64,000 bases of DNA from an uncultured Saprospiraceae bacterium (lineage in GTDB: Bacteria; Bacteroidota; Bacteroidia; Chitinophagales; Saprospiraceae): positions 1 through 64,000 of the forward strand of contig CALMSO010000092.1 of NCBI GenBank assembly GCA_937872385.1, read 5' to 3'. Within the stretch, counting starts at the first letter, position 1. Every line of letters starts with the position of its first letter. The position numbers and the translations under genes are program-made. Positions 61,101 to 64,000 of this stretch are shown in pieces. Under the pieces are notes generated by a model. It worked only from the letters and a program-made list of their open reading frames with translations, was not told the DNA's origin and made no database searches.

Positions 61101-61479
61101 CCAGATAATGGCTGTTGAGCACGACTACGCGCTCATAACCACTGGGCAGCACGATTTGCCCTTCGAGATTGACCACCTGCCAGGTGCTGTTGTCCATCAC
61201 TGCCACCAGGAGCGAGTCTAACACCTTGAGGTCTTCGTAGCGCGGCGGAATGATTTCCTTGCCCTGGCTATTGAGTAGCCCCACGCCGCCATTGCGCTGC
61301 ATGGTAGCGTAGCCAAAGCGCTTGAATTCGCCGATGGCTTCGTATTGGGGCGGGAGTATCACTTGCCCCTCCGCATCTATCAAGCCCCATTTTTTATTGA
61401 CCTTAACAGGGAAGTAGGGTTGGGCATACGCCACAATACTCCAGGCAACAAGCAGGAATGTCGTCCACCCTATCCTCAT
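58150..61479 (-). CDS. Giant secreted WG-repeat protein (about 28 repeats)
   Basis: An 1109-residue protein with a signal peptide (FLLVAWSIVAYAQ) and then almost nothing but WG repeats of about 40-45 residues. Typical units are KWGLIDAEGQVILPPQYE, LWGFVNEDGLEVIPCRF, HWGFIDKQGDVLVAIKY and KWGVINRKGIELIPPKYD. I count about 28, including a few worn ones around residues 230-260 and 400-520. The last unit, RIGYFDQRGDWVWTLAK, ends the protein. Repeats of this kind form a beta-rich solenoid and mostly mediate binding. No neighbours suggest a partner. The upstream 246 bp holds nothing I recognise. Confidence 0.92.
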   Translation of the reverse strand: MRIGWTTFLLVAWSIVAYAQPYFPVKVNKKWGLIDAEGQVILPPQYEAIGEFKRFGYATMQRNGGVGLLNSQGKEIIPPRYEDLKVLDSLLVAVMDNSTWQVVNLEGQIVLPSGYERVVVLNSHYLAFRQKEKWGIVDHRGRLLSEAIYDEVSLEQEHVFLVRKNDKLGLLAANGQQMLPNVADEVRFFNDSLVFYKTGSHWGAVDENGATLVQPKYETYLRISDTFIKLVAGNRVYVYSLACRNIITQGDYDDYYAFSRKYIMVKKNRQLGLMDWCGTLILQPQYHEIQGHDGELFRVNLKGRWGIVGVNDQPVATFQYDYIAPLRGNIGVVRKGAFFGIVNFQGEEVVSPQYHRIEIDNNRAKAYTRKPSSTSEESLDLLEFDDNGQLVGHSSFEKHFILRISGRKPSNAQHTPGSEYILDKYEWFYAPTSDRWGLRRLEDGAVQIEPSFSFVKVYKELGFTIVGVEQSNRYEFERTTYRFGMVYGLVKNDVGLLVTDVDFLDIRFEDFRENKPVARCVFANGRHGLVDKIGRIVCKDYAFIGSFHNGLARVSIRGRLSGSMKHHNSLGLLSHYLNKLQSGHVMVDYTQYDQLFQQQAALICDGCEWGYLDTTGQIVVRPGYTFAQDFQNGAAIVACDNKWGMVNQRGESIIPCQYDGIEFLQNTQNTIVRLYVQTPKYGLIDTLGQLAVDAVYDELGSFSEGRLAVKRNGLWGFVNEDGLEVIPCRFREVSNFSEGLAAVKIGRHWGFIDKQGDVLVAIKYTRVGNFKGGLAWIATPKGVGFMNREGKFAVLPQYERAYDFEGEVARVVYKGAYGLIDRTGKFVLKPRYNNIEPFNEHGLAIVSIGKKWLRYGVINQAGERISTQYYAEIQPYSEGLAVVKSRDRYGYIDGTGRLVIPCEYSKASAFYEGRAAAQRDGACGYISKTGHEIVPFQFSKCLDYQDGKAVVYRGIRRAGLVDLQGNLVLEPSVDRLLTFREGRGLVRDNAYRFYYITEQAGLYNGFYEQASEFQHGVAVVQVNGKWGVINRKGIELIPPKYDKIEGFQNGYAKVRIEGYNGLSNLYGQLIVKPDFEYISYAGEGLFRVEQGDRIGYFDQRGDWVWTLAK

Positions 61480-61725
61480 AAGTGCACTTAAATCTTGATG
61501 GATTATTGTTAGTTATAGCCTCTGCGCTGATCTGGTAAACGCAAGCTCAGAAAGTATGTTCTTTATATGAAAACGTATTTTGCGGATGCAAATTATATGT
61601 GTGCGGGTTTCCTCAATGATTGCGCTTTCAGACAGCAGGACAAAAGTAACAATTGTCTCTGATTTATTTACTTTTTTTAAATATATAAAATTATATCAAT
61701 TGTTTTATAATTTGACACTCAAGGT

Positions 61726-62451
61726 TTAAGATACTAATCGCCCTTTTACAAAATCGAAAAATAACGCTACCCAGCGGCGGTACATCTCGCCGGAAGGGTG
61801 CAGCCGGTCGGGAGCCACTAATTCGGGTTGGGCCAGCCCTTGCCGGGAAATGGGCGTGATGTCAAACCAAGCGACCCCCAGTTCTTGGCTAATCATTTGA
61901 TTGATAGCATTATAAGTATCTAATTCTCGACTAATTCGATTTGGATTGCTCGACTGCCCGAAAGGCGTATAGGCATAGTCGGGAATAGACAGCACGAACA
62001 CCCGAGTCGTGTCGCCGCCTGCTAATTGCAGCGCAGTGCTCAGTAGCTCCCGAAATTCCGTTTCGTAGCGCTCGATAGGCATATTCTGGTACTGATTGTT
62101 GACGCCGATGAGCAGCGATACTAAGTCGTAAGCAGGGCGCAGTTCGGCTGCGGCAATGGCGTTTTTCAGTTGGGTGGTATTCCAGCCGGTACGCGCGATG
62201 ATAGTCGGCTCCGCGAGTAAAATACCCTCCGCCTGGAGCTGTCGGGCCAATTGTATCGGGTAGCGCGCTTCATGAGGCACCCGCTCGCCAATGGTGTAGG
62301 AATCGCCCAGCGCGAGGTAGTAAAGCGAATCAATGGTGTCGGCGGTGTCTTCTATCGAAGGTGTTTCGGTTTTGCCGTTGAAAGAGCAGGCTGCCGCCAC
62401 GAGTAAGAACAACGCACCGAGGCACGTTTTGCACGATTTCAAAAGCAGCAT
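61726..62451 (-). CDS. SGNH/GDSL-family hydrolase lipoprotein
   Basis: A 241-residue esterase-fold protein with a lipoprotein signal ending LLVAAACS. The blocks are YLALGDSYTIGERV (nucleophile Ser in block I), IIARTGWNTTQL (block II Gly), LLIGVNNQYQN (block III Asn) and DRLHPSGEMYRRW (block V, Asp and His). The natural substrate may be acyl groups on lipids or sugars. It is 52 bp downstream of the esterase gene at 62504, with which it is probably co-transcribed. Confidence 0.94.
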   Translation of the reverse strand: MLLLKSCKTCLGALFLLVAAACSFNGKTETPSIEDTADTIDSLYYLALGDSYTIGERVPHEARYPIQLARQLQAEGILLAEPTIIARTGWNTTQLKNAIAAAELRPAYDLVSLLIGVNNQYQNMPIERYETEFRELLSTALQLAGGDTTRVFVLSIPDYAYTPFGQSSNPNRISRELDTYNAINQMISQELGVAWFDITPISRQGLAQPELVAPDRLHPSGEMYRRWVALFFDFVKGRLVS

Positions 62452-62503
62452 ATTTTGTTTTTAGACAAAACAGCCACGCCGGGTGAATGTTTCGGGAAAT
62501 TGT

Positions 62504-63235
62504 TCAAAACTTAGTTTCCAAATAATACGGCAGCATGGCGCGCCAGGTCGGCCAGTCGTGTGGCATATCGGGTCCCCAGATGTCGAGTTCATGCGGAATG
62601 CCCTTGTGGTGCAGGATTTGCGAAAAGCGCTGCGAAGCTTCGGGCGTTTCCCAGGCGCCGGATCCAGTGAGGATGTGAATGTGCTTGGCAGCTTGCAGGC
62701 GCGGCAGCAGGTAGGCATCGTTGAGATTAGGAAGGTATTGCACGGGCGAGTTGAAATACACATCTTCGTCGTGGTAGCCTTTGGTATAGGTGCTCAGGTC
62801 GTAGTTGCCGCTCATGGCAATGACACCGTCGAGCAAATCGGGGCGCTTGAAATAAAGATTGGCAGAATGCAATGCACCAAGCGAAGCGCCGGCTACGATA
62901 ATGGGGCTGTCGGCACTGGTTTTGTTGCGAATAAAGGGCACCACTTCGTTATACACATAATCATTAAACTGGGTATGCCGAATAGCCTTGTGGCGGGGGT
63001 GCATGTGGTTGTTGAGCCAACTTTCGCTATTAATGCTATTGATAGAAAAGACCTTCACTTTGCCTGCATTGATGTACTTGCTGATGGCGTCAATCATATG
63101 AAAACGCTCATATTCTAAGTAATCAGCCGCTGCGGTGGGCAGCAGTAGCAGAGAGAAGCCATAGTGACCATACATCACAATGTCCATGTGTTTGTTGAGT
63201 GCTTGGCTGTGCCAGCCGTGTATTTCGCGGTGCAT
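62504..63235 (-). CDS. Alpha/beta-hydrolase fold esterase (esterase D / PF00756 type)
   Basis: A 243-residue cytosolic enzyme without a signal peptide. The nucleophile elbow is GASLGALHSAN, and the catalytic His is likely in MPHDWPTW near the C-terminus. The start MHREIHGWHSQALNKHMDIV and the loop NSINSESWLNNHMHPRHKA match the short esterase group with a conserved HMHP region. ATG 63235 is chosen over the frame start at 63316. Esterase and SGNH genes side by side suggest related substrates. Confidence 0.92.
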   Translation of the reverse strand: MHREIHGWHSQALNKHMDIVMYGHYGFSLLLLPTAAADYLEYERFHMIDAISKYINAGKVKVFSINSINSESWLNNHMHPRHKAIRHTQFNDYVYNEVVPFIRNKTSADSPIIVAGASLGALHSANLYFKRPDLLDGVIAMSGNYDLSTYTKGYHDEDVYFNSPVQYLPNLNDAYLLPRLQAAKHIHILTGSGAWETPEASQRFSQILHHKGIPHELDIWGPDMPHDWPTWRAMLPYYLETKF

Positions 63236-63660
63236 AGGTGCTGTTTTTTTCTGGGGTAAAAATAAAAAAAATCGGCATCCCAAAGCAAGAAATTCTTCAT
63301 CGGAAAATTTTGGCACGGTTTTGGGAAATCAAACAGCGAACAGCAAACACATTATGAGAGAATAACAATTGTTCAGGTGAATATGGAAACGGGGGCGCAT
63401 CAAGGTGGGCAGAGCCGTTTTGATTGAAAAAAAAATCAGCAATTATATCGCATCCCCTCTATGATATAATTTGCCATAGCGGGTTTGCCTGCGCCCCTTC
63501 CTTTTCCACCTAATATTTTGCGCTACATCGGCGCACAGATTCACCAATTATCATTTTCGTGGGCCACCATTGGCGGTCAGGTGCTTGCAAGGCGCTTGTA
63601 CACAGGGCTTTTCTATGCTTATCCGATTCTAATGTACACTATAAAATGCTATTTTAACTT
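63236..63660. other. Intergenic stretch
   Basis: About 425 bp of A/T-rich DNA between divergent genes. It carries a remnant heptamer pair, gcgaaca gcaaaca, at 63336-63349. No gene, terminator or promoter box is convincing. Confidence 0.4.
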
Positions 63661-64000
63661 ATGAAACACACAAATATAACCACGAATAGAAGCACGCCGC
63701 TCGGCTGGCTGCTCATGCGTACCGGCTGGCTGGTGGTATTATTATTGCTGACGGGGTGGGGGAGCGGCCAACTTTCGGCACAGTGCAATATGCTATGCAG
63801 CAGCCCCGATATGGCAGCACCGGGATTGATTGGCGTGGATGCCAATTGTGTTGCTACGGTGCGGGCAGCGCAATTATTGGCTAATCCGGCGCAGTGCCCA
63901 AACGGTAAGACATTAGCTATCCGCGACGGGCGGGGCAATGTCATTGCTTTTGAAACCGATTCCGTCAAGCTGGATGCAGCGATTTATACCAACCAACTGC
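63661..64000 (+). CDS. Secreted surface protein, N-terminal fragment
   Basis: Open from ATG 63661 to the window edge; 113 residues are visible. A signal-like hydrophobic segment (LMRTGWLVVLLLLTGWGSG) ends near QLSAQ. The mature start is Cys-rich (CNMLCSSPD) and continues VDANCVATVRAAQLLANPA and CPNGKTLAIRDGRGNVIAFE. I recognise this general style from large HYR/PKD-repeat or Ig-like adhesins of Saprospirales, whose domains open with Asp-x-x-Cys. The rest of the protein is outside the window, so this is a guess. Confidence 0.75.
   Translation, partial: MKHTNITTNRSTPLGWLLMRTGWLVVLLLLTGWGSGQLSAQCNMLCSSPDMAAPGLIGVDANCVATVRAAQLLANPAQCPNGKTLAIRDGRGNVIAFETDSVKLDAAIYTNQL

Noticed and set aside
63654..63968. 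104-codon minus-strand frame at the right edge
   Set aside because: Antisense to the open plus-strand frame from 63661, which has a signal peptide and protein-like sequence.

Overview
The window is about 64 kb of a chromosome from a Bacteroidota bacterium, probably in or near the Saprospirales. The phylum call rests on several features. The primary sigma factor is the short 288-residue Bacteroidota type. Several genes have the phylum-specific -7 promoter element TAnnTTTG, and Shine-Dalgarno sites are generally absent. Other phylum markers are a GLPGLI-family protein, the ftsX-DUF3098-uppP-truB gene order, a carboxypeptidase-regulatory-domain outer-membrane barrel protein and many lipoproteins. 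The order-level guess is weaker. It rests on the WG-repeat protein, the Uma2 type and the start of a surface protein at the right edge. I see no rRNA, tRNA, CRISPR array, transposase or prophage.

Layout. 1-1083: ECF sigma factor and membrane anti-sigma factor. 1298-5115: yqgE, the GTPase engB and methylmalonyl-CoA mutase, with simple-sequence arrays between them. 5377-7692: an unknown secreted protein and an orphan efflux adaptor. 8029-10909: rpoD and lepA, each with a strong terminator. 10974-11128: a hairpin-rich stretch with no gene. 11476-13964: a tiny membrane protein, an RskA-type anti-sigma factor and its ECF sigma, and a divergent fasciclin gene. 14366-18866: argH, an ArgE-like deacetylase, a Bcr/CflA-type exporter and a lipoprotein. 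18939-23220: vanadium haloperoxidase/PAP2 lipoprotein, obg, adk and an NlpC/P60 peptidase. 23750-27484: a 1244-residue SF1 helicase with a nuclease-like tail. 27576-34348: small unknown, GDYXXLXY protein, threonine aldolase, TonB-receptor-like barrel, Uma2 and GLPGLI. 34715-37358: histidine kinase and response regulator. 37691-44220: TetR repressor with a TolC/adaptor/RND efflux system. 44354-51730: small membrane protein, lipoprotein, pyrR-pyrB, M42 peptidase, UbiA-like membrane protein, a secreted unknown and two DinB-fold proteins. 51770-56109: truB, uppP, DUF3098, ftsX, ribH and a TPR protein. 56373-63235: Pif1-like helicase, small membrane protein, a giant WG-repeat protein, SGNH hydrolase and esterase. 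63661 onward: the truncated start of a secreted protein.

How the parts work together. The best-supported regulatory circuit is the TetR/RND efflux locus: a 13-bp palindrome lies in the tetR promoter spacer, and a copy differing at one position lies just before the tolC-like gene. A second circuit is the ECF sigma/RskA/fasciclin cluster, which resembles the SigK-RskA-MPT70/83 arrangement of mycobacteria. pyrR, lepA and engB have -7 boxes 5-6 nt before their ATG, which predicts nearly leaderless mRNAs.

The most unusual structure is a family of mosaic intergenic elements at 1866-2052, 2856-2983, 34614-34700, 36509-36541, 40921-41159, 44482-44752 and 57960-58122. They are built from a shared core (TAATGGGAYATTGTTATTTG), a gaataggggaatggg-like module, heptamer arrays (gcgaacN, atcatct) and, once, an octamer array. 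I do not recognise a named family for them.
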